The notes: generated from the letters alone by a model not told the origin. A DNA stretch of 33,141 nt from Fibrobacter sp. (GCA_016285835.1 JAEERM010000026.1:1-33141); one strand, 5' to 3'; positions 14,780 through 23,383 are shown, counted from the first letter of the stretch. Numbers and translations: made by a program.

Positions 14780-17678
14780 TAGCGTGAGTCTTCAAAGTGT
14801 GCGGCAGATCATAAACTTTGCGGGCAGGAATTCTTCTTTCAATGGGGATGATTCGATTCCCGAATTACAAACGAAGGGTGTTACGGCACTGTGTAAAATT
14901 CTTCAAGAAAGGCAATATGCTTATCTTGCGGATGAAGTGGGGATGGGTAAGACTTATCAAGCTATTGGTGTAATAGCGATGTTTTTGGAAGAAAAACCAG
15001 ATGCAAAGGTGCTTATTATTGCTCCTAATAGCAGCGTCCAAGATAACTGGGTGAGCGAAATAAAAAATTTTCAGAGAAATAATTTGAATAAAAATGTTTG
15101 TATGAATGTGAGAAACTTTGTTAATGGTCAGGATTTTCTCAAAAGTTATAAAGAAAAAAAAAGTGAAAATGTCTTTCTTGCTCGCCTAACAACTTTTTCT
15201 ACAATGGGAGATGCTATTGCGAGATTCAACAATAACAATTCGCAGTATTCGCATAACGATAAAATTTCAATAAGAAAGTTATATGAAGGCTTGTGTCGTG
15301 TGACAGGAATTGATGTAAATACAGAATATAGCGAGAAATTCAATTCTTTTGATTCGGGGAAAATTTGTGGAAAATTTTTGAGGAAATTTACTGCAAATTT
15401 TGATTTAGTGGTTGTGGATGAAGCGCAGAATTTGAGAAATGAAAACAATGCAACGGTTTTTTTGAATTATTGGCTAGGTTTGAAAAGATGTAAAGATTCA
15501 AAAAAAACTTCTGTTGGCGAAGTTTTAAATGGTATATCGTCAAGAAAAAATGATTCAAAATTTCTTCTATTGAGTGCTACTCCTGCACATAGAAATGTTG
15601 GTTCATTAAGGGCACAACTTCTTTATTTTGAAGAAAATGGGAATGTTCCGGCTTCAAAGGATATTGACCATGAATTTTTAGAACATTTTTTGATAAGGCG
15701 TTTAAGAGCGTATGATAAAGACTGTAAATATGATGTGAGGAATATTTCTCCGAATGATGTGGCGGAAAGATTGGAAAAAGACGATGAGTATGGTTTGAAG
15801 CAAAGGCTTTTCCTTGCGCTTATTCAAAGTAAATTGGCTCAGATAAAAGCAAAAAATAATGCCGCATATAAAATAGGTTTTTTGGAAACATTTGAGAGTT
15901 ATAGGCCTTCCGAAAAAAAACTGAATGATGAAGAAACTGGAGAAATGGCTAAAGAATTTGAAAATTATGGTTCCCATGAAATTGGGGAATCTGGCGAGGC
16001 TCCGGATAAGAAAATATTACAAAATATAAGCAAATCTTTTGATAAATTGATTGGAAAAGGGAAATATCCTCCCCATCCAAAATTTAGTTTTATGGAAGAT
16101 GAAATTAAAGAACTATTGGAGAAAAACTTGCCATTAGTTCGTTGTGGATGCAATCGGCCTGATAAATCTCTTATTTTTGTTCGTAGGCTTGCAAGTGTAA
16201 GAGAATTAGAATTACGGCTTAATAAACTTTATGAGGACAGAATTGTTTCTTATTGGGGAAATGAACTGGGGCTTTCGAATGCTTGCTTTTATGATATTCA
16301 AAAAGCATTTGAAACTATGTATGATGAAAAAACATCTACGAAAAACGATGAGAAAGATTTGTATGAAAATAATGTAGAGGCCGAATTGTTGGAAAAAACG
16401 GAGGATGTTGGTGCTCTTCAGTCAAGAAGTAACCTTATTAAATGGTTGGCTTTAAAAAAATATCACAAAGGCGTAGGGTATTATGCCGTGTCGAAATTCA
16501 AGAAATCATTATTAAAGAATAAACCCAATAGTATTCTTTTTTCTGAAAATTATTTTACGGAACTATATGGTGTAAAAGAGGTTGATAAAATAGTAGATGA
16601 TGACTTTGTGAAAGAAGTGAATGAATATATTGCTAAAGAACGGAATCGTTATATTTTGGAATATGGGGGGAAAAGAAAATATAATCCGTCTGAGATTTTA
16701 CCTTTATGTTGTTTTTTGGCCTTAAGACGTAAGGGCGACACGGAAATGGCGAAGTTTATTAAGGATTTCTACAAAATTGGTGATTCTGGGAAAATCAGGG
16801 AAATTGCTTATTCGAAAACGCTGATAAGGAAAACTTTGTTGCAAGATTCTATATGGAACCATTTGTCTGAATTTGGCGTGAATGTTGATATTGTTGATAG
16901 CGATCTTTATCAGCGAGAAGTGTTAAAATCTATTGTGGAAAAATATTTAAAATCAAGCGAAGCTGTTCTGGAACTTATGTATTGCTATTTAACGGCTGAA
17001 AAAGACGAGAATATTTGTGCCTCTATTATGAAAAGACTGTTTTCTGGAAAATGTACATATGGTGTAAGAATAAAACTGTTGTTCGATAATGGAAATTTAG
17101 TTTGCAAACAATTGCTGGGTGGCGATGCGATTGAGCATGAATGTGATCTTGAAAGCAAATTAGATTTTCTCAATCTGCAACAATGGGTAATGCCTGCTAT
17201 AGGTGGTAATAAAGGAAATGAAGGACTAATCAAGCGTTTTAATACTCCTTTTTATCCTGATGTTATTGTTTGTACTGATGTTCTCAAAGAAGGTATAAAT
17301 CTTCATCTTTTTTGTAATCGAATATATCATTATGGATTGGCTTGGACTCCTGGTGATTTAGAGCAGAGAGCTGGCCGTGTAGATCGGTTTTTTAGTAAGA
17401 CACATAGAGAGCGAACGGAACAACAGGATTTGCCGAAAGAACAAAAGACGAAAATTGAAATTAATTTCCCGTATCTTGGCAAGTCTGTTGATGAACATCA
17501 GTTGAAGCAGGTTCTGAAATTTAAATTGTCAGCAGACCCTTTGCTTGATTCGAGAAATGCTTGTCAGAAGGACATCCAAATTGATTTAACTGAAAAAACT
17601 GTGAAGGAATTGGCGGCGATTAAACCTGAAGAATTAGACATTTGCCCATATTCTGGAGAAAAATTTTGGAGTAAATGA
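14772..17678 (+). CDS. SNF2-like superfamily 2 helicase/translocase
   Basis: A 968-residue cytoplasmic protein with SF2 motifs: motif I ADEVGMGKT (~53-61), motif II DEAQ (~216-219), motif III LLLSATPAHRN (~264-274), motif V KEGINLHLF (~839-848) and motif VI DLEQRAGRVDRF (~861-872). 'DE.GMGKT' with 'DEAQ' and 'QRAGR.DR' is typical of the Rad54/SNF2-like translocases of bacterial defence islands, including the DISARM protein DrmD and HepA-like proteins. About 560 residues separate motifs III and V, much more than the minimal core, so a large accessory insertion is present. It contains a Cys pair (RCGCN) near ~458. Start 14772 follows AGAGGAAT and lies within the PLD gene; a longer frame starts at 14748. 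Probably couples ATP hydrolysis to DNA translocation. The C-terminus (CPYSGEKFWSK) is unassigned. Confidence 0.9.
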   Translation: MFDSVSLQSVRQIINFAGRNSSFNGDDSIPELQTKGVTALCKILQERQYAYLADEVGMGKTYQAIGVIAMFLEEKPDAKVLIIAPNSSVQDNWVSEIKNFQRNNLNKNVCMNVRNFVNGQDFLKSYKEKKSENVFLARLTTFSTMGDAIARFNNNNSQYSHNDKISIRKLYEGLCRVTGIDVNTEYSEKFNSFDSGKICGKFLRKFTANFDLVVVDEAQNLRNENNATVFLNYWLGLKRCKDSKKTSVGEVLNGISSRKNDSKFLLLSATPAHRNVGSLRAQLLYFEENGNVPASKDIDHEFLEHFLIRRLRAYDKDCKYDVRNISPNDVAERLEKDDEYGLKQRLFLALIQSKLAQIKAKNNAAYKIGFLETFESYRPSEKKLNDEETGEMAKEFENYGSHEIGESGEAPDKKILQNISKSFDKLIGKGKYPPHPKFSFMEDEIKELLEKNLPLVRCGCNRPDKSLIFVRRLASVRELELRLNKLYEDRIVSYWGNELGLSNACFYDIQKAFETMYDEKTSTKNDEKDLYENNVEAELLEKTEDVGALQSRSNLIKWLALKKYHKGVGYYAVSKFKKSLLKNKPNSILFSENYFTELYGVKEVDKIVDDDFVKEVNEYIAKERNRYILEYGGKRKYNPSEILPLCCFLALRRKGDTEMAKFIKDFYKIGDSGKIREIAYSKTLIRKTLLQDSIWNHLSEFGVNVDIVDSDLYQREVLKSIVEKYLKSSEAVLELMYCYLTAEKDENICASIMKRLFSGKCTYGVRIKLLFDNGNLVCKQLLGGDAIEHECDLESKLDFLNLQQWVMPAIGGNKGNEGLIKRFNTPFYPDVIVCTDVLKEGINLHLFCNRIYHYGLAWTPGDLEQRAGRVDRFFSKTHRERTEQQDLPKEQKTKIEINFPYLGKSVDEHQLKQVLKFKLSADPLLDSRNACQKDIQIDLTEKTVKELAAIKPEELDICPYSGEKFWSK

Positions 17679-17787
17679 TGCTTTATGTTTGAAGGGGCTT
17701 TGATTCGGGGCATTGTAAACTCGCTAAAAGTTAAGAACCGATTTTTATTTTTCTACATTATTCCTCGAAACAGAAAAGGACTAATGT

Positions 17788-19074
17788 ATGAACATTCTCG
17801 TCGTTGGTAGCGGTGGTCGCGAACATGCCATCGCTCTTGCAGTCAAGAAGTCGCCGCTGTGCGACACTCTCGTGTGCGCTCCGGGCAACCCGGGCATGGC
17901 AAACCTCGGCAAGTGCGTGCCGGTCGATGTGGCCGACCCGAAGGCCATTGCCGACCTCGCCGTGGCCGAAAAGATTGACCTCGCGGTCATCGGCCCCGAA
18001 ATTCCGCTGGTCGCTGGCGTGGTGGATGAATTCCGCCGTCGCGGGCTGCGCGCTTTCGGCCCGACTGCAGCTGCTGCCGCGCTCGAAGGCTCCAAGGCCT
18101 TCAGCAAGGATATCATGAAGAAGTACAACGTGCCGACGGCAGCCTTCGAGACCTTCACCGATCTCGCCTCCGCCAAGAAGTTCCTTGCCGAACACCCGGC
18201 TCCGATTGTGGTGAAGGCGTCGGGCCTCGCTGCGGGCAAGGGCGCTATCGTCTGCATGACCGACAAGGAAGCAAACGATGCTGTCGAAGAAATGCTCGGC
18301 GACAAGGCGGTCTTCGGCGAATCCGGCAAGACGGTCGTGATTGAAGAATTCATGGACGGCGAAGAAGCCTCCATCTTCGTGGTTTGCGACGGCAAGGACT
18401 ACGTGATTCTCTCTTCTGCCCAGGACCACAAGCGCGTCTTTGACGACGACAAGGGCCCGAACACCGGTGGAATGGGCGCTTACAGCCCGGCTCCGGTCGT
18501 GACGGACGCTCTCCTCGACGAAGTCAAGGCAAAGATTATCGAACCGACCCTCAAGGGTATGGCCGCCGAAGGCAAACCCTACACGGGCGTGCTCTACGTG
18601 GGCATCATGGTGACTGCGAAGGGGCCGAAGGTCGTGGAATACAACTGCCGCCTCGGTGACCCCGAATGCCAGATTGTGCTCCCGCTCTACGACGGTGATG
18701 TGCTCGCGTTGTTCGACGCTGCTGAAAAGGGTGAACTCGCCAAGCTCGGTGCCCCGAAGGCTCCGAAGGGCAGCTCCGCAATCGTCGTGCTCGCAAGCGC
18801 CGGTTATCCGGGTTCCTATGAAAAGGGCAAGGTCGTCACGGGTATCGAAGAAGCCGAAAAGAACGGCGCCCAGGTGCTCCATGCCGGTACCAAGATGGTG
18901 GACGGCAAGCTGGTCACTAACGGTGGTCGCGTGTTTGGCGTGGTCGGTCACGGTGCAACGCTCCAGGAGGCCTTGGACATCGCTTACGCCGCTTGCGAAA
19001 AGGTTCAGTTCGAAGGCAAATTCTACCGCAAGGACATCGGCAAGAAGGGCCTTGCAAGACTCGCTAAGAAGTAG
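17788..19074 (+). CDS. purD: phosphoribosylamine-glycine ligase
   Basis: A 428-residue cytoplasmic enzyme of de novo purine synthesis: 5-phosphoribosylamine + glycine + ATP gives GAR. The N-terminal GARS domain starts MNILVVGSGGREHAIA, with the NPG loop (APGNPGMANLG) and 'IGPEIPLVAGVVDEF'. The ATP-grasp domain follows from ~105 (GSKAFSKDIMKKYNVPTAAF, KASGLAAGKGA, EEFMDGEEAS, GPNTGGMGAYSPAP, VEYNCRLGDPECQ). The C-terminal domain (~325-420) carries SAGYPG and ALDIAYAACEKVQFEGKFYRKDIG. Length is normal. The gene is very GC-rich (43 G/C in 17881-17940) against 18 in 60 in the helicase block just upstream, so the module boundary is sharp. A weak -10-like TACATT at 17754 suggests its own promoter. 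Its stop codon is part of a heptamer repeat. Confidence 0.97.
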   Translation: MNILVVGSGGREHAIALAVKKSPLCDTLVCAPGNPGMANLGKCVPVDVADPKAIADLAVAEKIDLAVIGPEIPLVAGVVDEFRRRGLRAFGPTAAAAALEGSKAFSKDIMKKYNVPTAAFETFTDLASAKKFLAEHPAPIVVKASGLAAGKGAIVCMTDKEANDAVEEMLGDKAVFGESGKTVVIEEFMDGEEASIFVVCDGKDYVILSSAQDHKRVFDDDKGPNTGGMGAYSPAPVVTDALLDEVKAKIIEPTLKGMAAEGKPYTGVLYVGIMVTAKGPKVVEYNCRLGDPECQIVLPLYDGDVLALFDAAEKGELAKLGAPKAPKGSSAIVVLASAGYPGSYEKGKVVTGIEEAEKNGAQVLHAGTKMVDGKLVTNGGRVFGVVGHGATLQEALDIAYAACEKVQFEGKFYRKDIGKKGLARLAKK

Positions 19075-19102
19075 GAAGTAAGAAGTAGACAGTAGGAAGT
19101 AA
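19068..19102 (+). repeat. degenerate heptamer tandem repeat between purD and purE
   Basis: Five units with exact 7-base register: GAAGTAG at 19068 and 19082, GAAGTAA at 19075 and 19096, ACAGTAG at 19089. The first unit contains the purD stop codon (TAG 19072-19074). The last provides the AGGAAG that acts as ribosome-binding site for purE. Confidence 0.8.
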
Positions 19103-19104
19103 AT

Positions 19105-19584
19105 ATGCAGATTAATGAAGTTCCGAATGCAAAGGTCGGTATCGTTGCGGGTAGCAAGTCCGACCAGGAAACTGTAGACAAGATCACCGCGGTGCTCGAC
19201 CAGTTCGGCATCGTGTGGGAATTCAACATTCTCTCTGCTCACCGCACCCCGAACGCTACGGCAAAGTATGCCCGCGAAGCCGCCGGGCGAGGCCTCCAGG
19301 TCCTCATCGGTGTCGCAGGCCTCGCTGCAGCCCTTCCGGGCGTGCTCGCAGGGCACACAATTCTTCCCGTTATCGGCCTGCCCTGCGCCGGCGGCCCGCT
19401 CAACGGCGTCGATGCTCTGCACAGCATTGTGCAGATGCCCCCGGGAATCCCGGTGGCCACAGTCGGCATCGGCAACGGCAAGAACGCCGGTTACCTCGCC
19501 GCCCACATCGTCGCCATCGCAGACCCGGCTGTCCGCGAGAAGCTCGTCGCCTACCGCAAGGGCCTCGGAGATATAGAGGTCTGA
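19105..19584 (+). CDS. purE: N5-carboxyaminoimidazole ribonucleotide mutase
   Basis: A 159-residue cytoplasmic enzyme that rearranges N5-CAIR to CAIR in purine synthesis. Motifs: VGIVAGSKSDQETVDKI (phosphate loop, GSxSD), NILSAHRTPNATAKYA (SAHR with catalytic His), a Gly/Ala-rich VAGLAAALPGVLAG, and NGVDALHSIVQMPPGIPVAT, which fits bacterial class I PurE. Length is typical (~160). Gly-Leu-Pro-Cys-Ala-Gly-Gly in place of the usual GVPV..AA is a modest variant. It follows purD by 30 bases consisting of repeat units, so the two are likely one operon with the repeat as a passive linker. Confidence 0.95.
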   Translation: MQINEVPNAKVGIVAGSKSDQETVDKITAVLDQFGIVWEFNILSAHRTPNATAKYAREAAGRGLQVLIGVAGLAAALPGVLAGHTILPVIGLPCAGGPLNGVDALHSIVQMPPGIPVATVGIGNGKNAGYLAAHIVAIADPAVREKLVAYRKGLGDIEV

Positions 19585-19725
19585 GCCCGCGCTTCGCGCT
19601 CTCAGGTCGCTTTGCTTTGAGGCCGGTCGCGTTCCGCTCCCTCTGAGCATGCGCCTGCGGCGCGATTGTATAACCTCTCACCAACATTCCCTAACCACTA
19701 ATCACTGTTTACTAACCACTATCGT
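19585..19725. repeat. intergenic micro-hairpins plus heptamer repeat
   Basis: The left part holds short perfect hairpins with 3-base loops: GCGC-TTC-GCGC (19589-19599) and GCGCC-TGC-GGCGC (19651-19663). The right part (19677-19725) is in strict 7-base register with CTAACCA-like units (CTAACCA at 19691 and 19712, CTAATCA at 19698, CTATCGT at 19719). No gene is seen, although the downstream reading frame is accidentally open through it. Confidence 0.65.
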
Positions 19726-20500
19726 GCATTCTCTCTCTCGTATATTTGTCTATTTAGCTGCGTTCCTCGTGACCGTGTCTTTCGCCGGTGAGCCCGACTT
19801 GCCTGTGGTCCAAGCGCCTTGGATGAAGGGCGAAAAGTTGACTTACGATTTGTGTTGGGGCCCCATTACGGCGGGAACGGCGACTTTGGAAGTCCGCCCG
19901 ACGAAGGACGGGAAGACGGAATTTTATTCCTTGGCGCACGATAACGGCGTCTTGAAGAAACTCTATCCTGTGGCCGATACGATTTACACGCGCGTTCGCA
20001 ACAGGGGCCTCATGACGGAAGTCTTCCGCAAAACGCTCCACGAGGGCAGCTACCACAACAAGTCCGTCATCCGGTTCGATCGCAAGGGCGAGAAGGCCTG
20101 GCTCTCGGATACGGTCTTTTTGGATCCGCCCGAAAAAAGACAGGTCAAGCGCTCCGCGGATACGTCGGTCGCCATCCAGGGCATGGAACACAGCATCATT
20201 TCTGCATTCTACTGGGTCCGAACAATGCCGCTTGCGGTGGGGGACACTTCGCGATTTGCCGCTGTGAGCGGGAAAAAACGCTATGAACTAAAGGTGCTTA
20301 TTCACGGGAAAGAGGAACTCAAGACGGCTATCGGCAAGGTCAAGACGGTCAAGGTGGAACCCGTGCTTGATGGTGACGGAATTTTTAATTCCAAGGGACG
20401 CATTTTCATTTGGTTGACTGATGATGACAAACGCATCCCTGTGCTGATGCAGTGTGAAATCGCCCTTGGGAGCATCAAGGCAAAATTGGTCTCGAAATAG
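19724..20500 (+). CDS. DUF3108 domain-containing periplasmic protein
   Basis: A 258-residue secreted protein with signal peptide (MHSLSRIFVYLAAFLVTVSFA, cleavage before GEPD) and a DUF3108 body: KGEKLTYDLCWGPITAGTAT, then VADTIYTRVRNRGLMTEVFR, then IDDK-type C-terminal strands (KGRIFIWLTDDDKRIPVL). DUF3108 proteins are periplasmic lipocalin-like beta proteins; their role is not established. I propose GTG 19724 as start because everything upstream in frame (from ATG 19649) is translated repeat sequence. There is no clear Shine-Dalgarno site at either, so the start is uncertain. Confidence 0.82.
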   Translation: MHSLSRIFVYLAAFLVTVSFAGEPDLPVVQAPWMKGEKLTYDLCWGPITAGTATLEVRPTKDGKTEFYSLAHDNGVLKKLYPVADTIYTRVRNRGLMTEVFRKTLHEGSYHNKSVIRFDRKGEKAWLSDTVFLDPPEKRQVKRSADTSVAIQGMEHSIISAFYWVRTMPLAVGDTSRFAAVSGKKRYELKVLIHGKEELKTAIGKVKTVKVEPVLDGDGIFNSKGRIFIWLTDDDKRIPVLMQCEIALGSIKAKLVSK

Positions 20501-20510
20501 TGTCTACATA

Positions 20511-20532
20511 AACCAACTTTTACACGTTGGTT
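20511..20532 (+). terminator. hairpin after DUF3108 gene
   Basis: A perfect 7-bp stem (AACCAAC 20511-20517, GTTGGTT 20526-20532) with an 8-base loop, 10 bases after the stop. No T run follows, so it may be a weak terminator or mRNA end-protecting hairpin. Confidence 0.4.
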
Positions 20533-20561
20533 TGAAAAAATCGGCTATAATAGATTATATT
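20532..20561 (+). promoter_or_regulatory. putative promoter of outer-membrane protein gene
   Basis: TTGAAA (20532-20537), 18-base spacer, TATATT (20556-20561); an alternative TATAAT lies at 20546-20551. Both would start the message 20-40 bases before ATG 20593. Confidence 0.45.
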
Positions 20562-20592
20562 CCAAAAGAAATTTATTGTTTTGAGGCTCTTA

Positions 20593-21615
20593 ATGTCAAG
20601 AAAACTTGTTTTGTTCCTTTGCTTGTTCTTATTTGCCGTCATGGCCTCGGCTGCGCCCCAAAAAGCCGCAAAGAAGTCGTCTTCTAAGAAATCTGTCAAG
20701 AAAACCGAGGTTGTGGTTAAACAACCAAAAAAACAATCTAAAAAGCAGACTAAAAAGCAACCCAAAAAAGAAGAGAAACAAGAAGAAAAAGACGACGATG
20801 AGTTTATTTCGGCGCCTGAAAGTTCTTCCAAGGCTGTTAATGGTGGTGACGATGATGAAGAGAATCTTAGCCAATATACTGCAGCCCAGTTGGAAGAACG
20901 TCAGTCTCGCCAGAAATTCGAAGAAGAACAGCGCTTGGACGAATACGCAAATTCTCTGCGCCGTCGTGACTGGTTGAAGGACCGCCTCATTCTCCAGGTG
21001 GGTATGGGTTCCCGCTATCCGTTCATGGGCGAGTCCGGTATGGGCATGGGCTTTGGTGCCGGAGTCGAGTACATTTCACGTTGGCACGCTGCCCTGTATG
21101 GCTCGGTTGGCTACCTCCCGAAGGGTGAGGACTACGTCCCGAATATTGACCTAGAAGGTGGTTTTGGCTATAAGGTTGGCCTCAACTATTACCTTTTCCC
21201 GAAGAACCCGCTGCATCTCGGTGTTTCCGTTTCTTACGGTACAGTGTATTTTGATCACGACATCCGCCCGGACAAGAACAAGATGCGCCCGCTCATTACG
21301 GTTAACGGTTTCCAGTTCGATGCGCTTATCACGTACTTGACCAACGAATGGTATTATCTCCAGTTCTCCTTCGGTATGTATTATGCCCCGAAGCTGAAAT
21401 CTAAGGACCTTAGCAACCCCAGTTTCGACGTGACCTCCAAGACGGACGAAACGCCGGTGTCTATCGTTGTGAATCCTGATGGTATGAATAAGACCGGTAT
21501 CGTGTTCGGTATCGCCATCGGTTATGCGTTCCCGGAATTCTTCCCGGATGATACGGAAAAGCGCCGTCGCGAACGCGAGAAGGAACGAGCCCGGTCTGGT
21601 CGTGACGACGATTAA
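20593..21615 (+). CDS. outer-membrane beta-barrel-like protein with Lys-rich linker
   Basis: A 340-residue protein with signal MSRKLVLFLCLFLFAVMASA (cleaved before APQK). Residues ~21-75 are a Lys/Gln-rich low-complexity linker of the (K/Q)PKKQSKKQ type, then a short acidic stretch and a helix (LEERQSRQKFEEEQRLDEYA). From ~125 the sequence is barrel-like: alternating aromatic/Gly strands (LILQVGMGSRYPFMGES, GMGFGAGVEYISRWHAALYG, SVGYL, GFGYKVGLNYYLF, LHLGVSVSYGTVYF, YYLQFSFGMYYAPK), ending GIVFGIAIGYAF before a highly charged tail. The function could be a porin-like channel or a cell-envelope anchor; unknown. Start 20593 (GAGG upstream) is preferred to TTG 20581. A strong terminator follows. 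Confidence 0.78.
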   Translation: MSRKLVLFLCLFLFAVMASAAPQKAAKKSSSKKSVKKTEVVVKQPKKQSKKQTKKQPKKEEKQEEKDDDEFISAPESSSKAVNGGDDDEENLSQYTAAQLEERQSRQKFEEEQRLDEYANSLRRRDWLKDRLILQVGMGSRYPFMGESGMGMGFGAGVEYISRWHAALYGSVGYLPKGEDYVPNIDLEGGFGYKVGLNYYLFPKNPLHLGVSVSYGTVYFDHDIRPDKNKMRPLITVNGFQFDALITYLTNEWYYLQFSFGMYYAPKLKSKDLSNPSFDVTSKTDETPVSIVVNPDGMNKTGIVFGIAIGYAFPEFFPDDTEKRRREREKERARSGRDDD

Positions 21616-21644
21616 TCTGTTTTATAGTTAAACTTTCTCTATGG

Positions 21645-21678
21645 AAAGAGCCTGCCACTTATGTGACAGGCTCTTTTA
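21645..21678. terminator. bidirectional rho-independent terminator
   Basis: A 12-bp stem with one mismatch (21647-21658 with 21663-21674), loop TTAT, T run on the plus side and, for the minus strand, T's from the complement of the A's at 21645-21647. It ends the barrel protein message on one strand and the tRNA-Arg transcript on the other. Confidence 0.8.
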
Positions 21679-21679
21679 A

Positions 21680-21751
21680 TACCCATGTCCGGAATCGAAC
21701 CGGAATACCTTCCTTCGGAGGGAAGGACACTATCCATTGTGATACACGGGC
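21680..21751 (-). tRNA. tRNA-Arg (anticodon CCG)
   Basis: Read on the minus strand, 72 nt. The acceptor stem is GCCCGTG with CATGGGT (two G-U wobbles) and A73 discriminator. The D-arm has a CAC/GTG stem, the anticodon stem is CTTCC/GGAAG around loop CTCCGAA with U33, CCG at 34-36 and A37, and the T-arm is TCCGG-TTCGATT-CCGGA. CCG reads CGG arginine codons. CCA is not encoded. The bidirectional terminator follows its 3' end immediately. Confidence 0.93.
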
Positions 21752-21827
21752 TCGGCCAATGCAGTTCCGTTTTAGACGGAACCCATCCGATTTCGGTCTG
21801 CGAAATATAGTAAAAAATAGGAGGTGC
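21752..21827. other. tRNA upstream region
   Basis: On the minus strand this precedes the tRNA and should hold its promoter. A short palindromic area around 21766-21782 (CCGTTTTAGACGG) is visible; no coding sequence is seen. Confidence 0.3.
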
Positions 21828-21993
21828 GGGGCACGAGGTACGAGCGGTGAGCAGTGAGCGATGAGCCTTTGAGTGACTAGAGAATAGAGACTGGAGGCTA
21901 GTGAAAAGAATCATGCACTTCGTGCGTTAATAACAGAAGGCGAAGCCGTGATATTTCTCCCTAGCCCCTAGATCCTAGATTCTAACCCCTATT
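21828..21993. repeat. heptamer array plus dispersed ~97-base repeat, copy 1
   Basis: 21828-21894 runs in 7-base register (GAGCGGT 21842, GAGCAGT 21849, GAGCGAT 21856). 21875-21971 is a block that recurs at 31848-31944 with about seven differences by eye; it contains mini-hairpins GCAC-TTC-GTGC (21915-21925) and GGC-GAA-GCC (21939-21947). 21959-21993 is again heptameric (CCCTAGC, CCCTAGA, TCCTAGA, TTCTAAC) and includes the rimO stop codon (TAG on the minus strand, 21989-21991). Confidence 0.75.
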
Positions 21994-23302
21994 TTACTAT
22001 CTTCACAATTAGCTCATGCGGCTCGGCGTCTACCACCAGCGCGTCGTAGAATTCGCCTACGTCGGCGTCGCCTTCCAGTACTTTTACGATGTCGTCGTTC
22101 TCCATCGAGTTGCCTTCGGTGCGCCCGTAAAAGTGGTATTCACTTTCTTCTGCCACTTGGTCGATGATGATGCGGACTTTCTTCCCGATCATCGCTTCGG
22201 CATGTTCTGCATCAAGTTCTTCCTGCAAGTCCGTTACTGCATCAAGCCTTGCGCGAGCCTCGCTCTCGTCCACGGCGGGGAGGTCCATCTCCATCACGGG
22301 TGTGCCTTCTTCGGGGCTGAACACGAAACCGCCCAGGTGGTCGAACTGCACGTCTTGCAATAGTTCCATCAGTTCTTCAAAATCCTCGTGCGTTTCGCCG
22401 GGGAACCCGACAAGCACGGTTGTACGTAGCGTGACTCCCGGGATGCGCTCGCGGATCTTGTGCAATATGTCCACGAGTTCCTTCTTGCGGTAGTTGCGCT
22501 TCATGTTCTTGAGCATGTTGTCGCTGGCATGCTGGATAGGCATGTCCACGTACTTCACGAGGCGTGGCTCGTTTGCCATCAGGTCCAGCAGTTCGTCGTC
22601 AACAAACATCGGGTACCAGTACAGCGTGCGTATCCACGGGATGTTCGTGTTGTCGAGAATGGCTTTCAAAAGTTGGGCGAGCGTGCCGCCCTTCTTGCCC
22701 TTTTCTCGGCCAAAGTAGGTCGTGTCCTGTGCGATGAGGGTGATTTCTTTGACGCCCTGCTTTTCGAGTTCTTTTGCCTCTTCGACAATGTCTTCGATGC
22801 TTCGGGAAACTTGCTTGCCGCGGATTAAAGGAATCGCACAGTAGGCGCAACGGCGGTTGCATCCTTCCGCAATCTTTAGGTAGGCGTGGTGGTTGAACCC
22901 GCCGAGGTTCATTCGCGGGAGGTTTTCTGCATCGCAGTTCTGCGGTGCGACGATTCCCATCTTCTTTAAAAGTTCGCCCGGTTTGTACGTGCCCACCCAG
23001 TAGTCCACCTCGGGCAGTTCCTTGATGAGTTCGTCACCGTAGCGGCCCGAAAGGCAGCCCGAGACAATCAGCTTCTGTTTTGCCTTTTTGCCCTTAATTT
23101 GGGCGAGAATCGCATTGATGGATTCTTCCTTTGCTGCCTCGATGAATCCGCAGGTGTTCACCAAAATGTAGTCTGCCTTGGAGGCCGATTCGCAGGTGGC
23201 AAACCCCGCGTGCAGCATTTCGCCGACGAGATTCTCCGCGTCGACCTGATTTTTGGCGCATCCTAAGTGGACAACGAATACTTTGGGCTTTTTTGTGGGC
23301 AT
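21989..23302 (-). CDS. rimO: ribosomal protein S12 methylthiotransferase
   Basis: A 437-residue radical-SAM enzyme that adds a methylthio group to an aspartate of ribosomal protein S12. The N-terminal UPF0004 domain has the three cluster cysteines (Cys15 in HLGCAKNQVDAE, Cys51 in NTCGF, Cys83 in SGCL). The radical SAM CxxxCxxC is EGCNRRCAYCAIP (Cys148, 152, 155). Then follow QDTTYFG, the 'PIQHASDNMLKNMKR' segment and 'LRTTVLVGFPGET' typical of RimO, and a C-terminal TRAM domain. HLGCAKNxVDxE separates RimO from MiaB. Both Fe-S sites are intact and length is normal. No obvious Shine-Dalgarno site precedes the ATG at 23302; its stop lies in a heptamer repeat. Confidence 0.96.
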   Translation of the reverse strand: MPTKKPKVFVVHLGCAKNQVDAENLVGEMLHAGFATCESASKADYILVNTCGFIEAAKEESINAILAQIKGKKAKQKLIVSGCLSGRYGDELIKELPEVDYWVGTYKPGELLKKMGIVAPQNCDAENLPRMNLGGFNHHAYLKIAEGCNRRCAYCAIPLIRGKQVSRSIEDIVEEAKELEKQGVKEITLIAQDTTYFGREKGKKGGTLAQLLKAILDNTNIPWIRTLYWYPMFVDDELLDLMANEPRLVKYVDMPIQHASDNMLKNMKRNYRKKELVDILHKIRERIPGVTLRTTVLVGFPGETHEDFEELMELLQDVQFDHLGGFVFSPEEGTPVMEMDLPAVDESEARARLDAVTDLQEELDAEHAEAMIGKKVRIIIDQVAEESEYHFYGRTEGNSMENDDIVKVLEGDADVGEFYDALVVDAEPHELIVKIVK

Positions 23303-23383
23303 GTCTGTAAATTTAGAAAAAACATTAATTCATAAAAAGGTTAAATTATGATGTAAATAACAATCCAAAGAATGGAGAATGAT

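Noticed and set aside
17758..19650. 630-codon minus-strand open frame across purD and purE
   Set aside because: A GC-rich shadow; both plus-strand genes match known families over their whole length.
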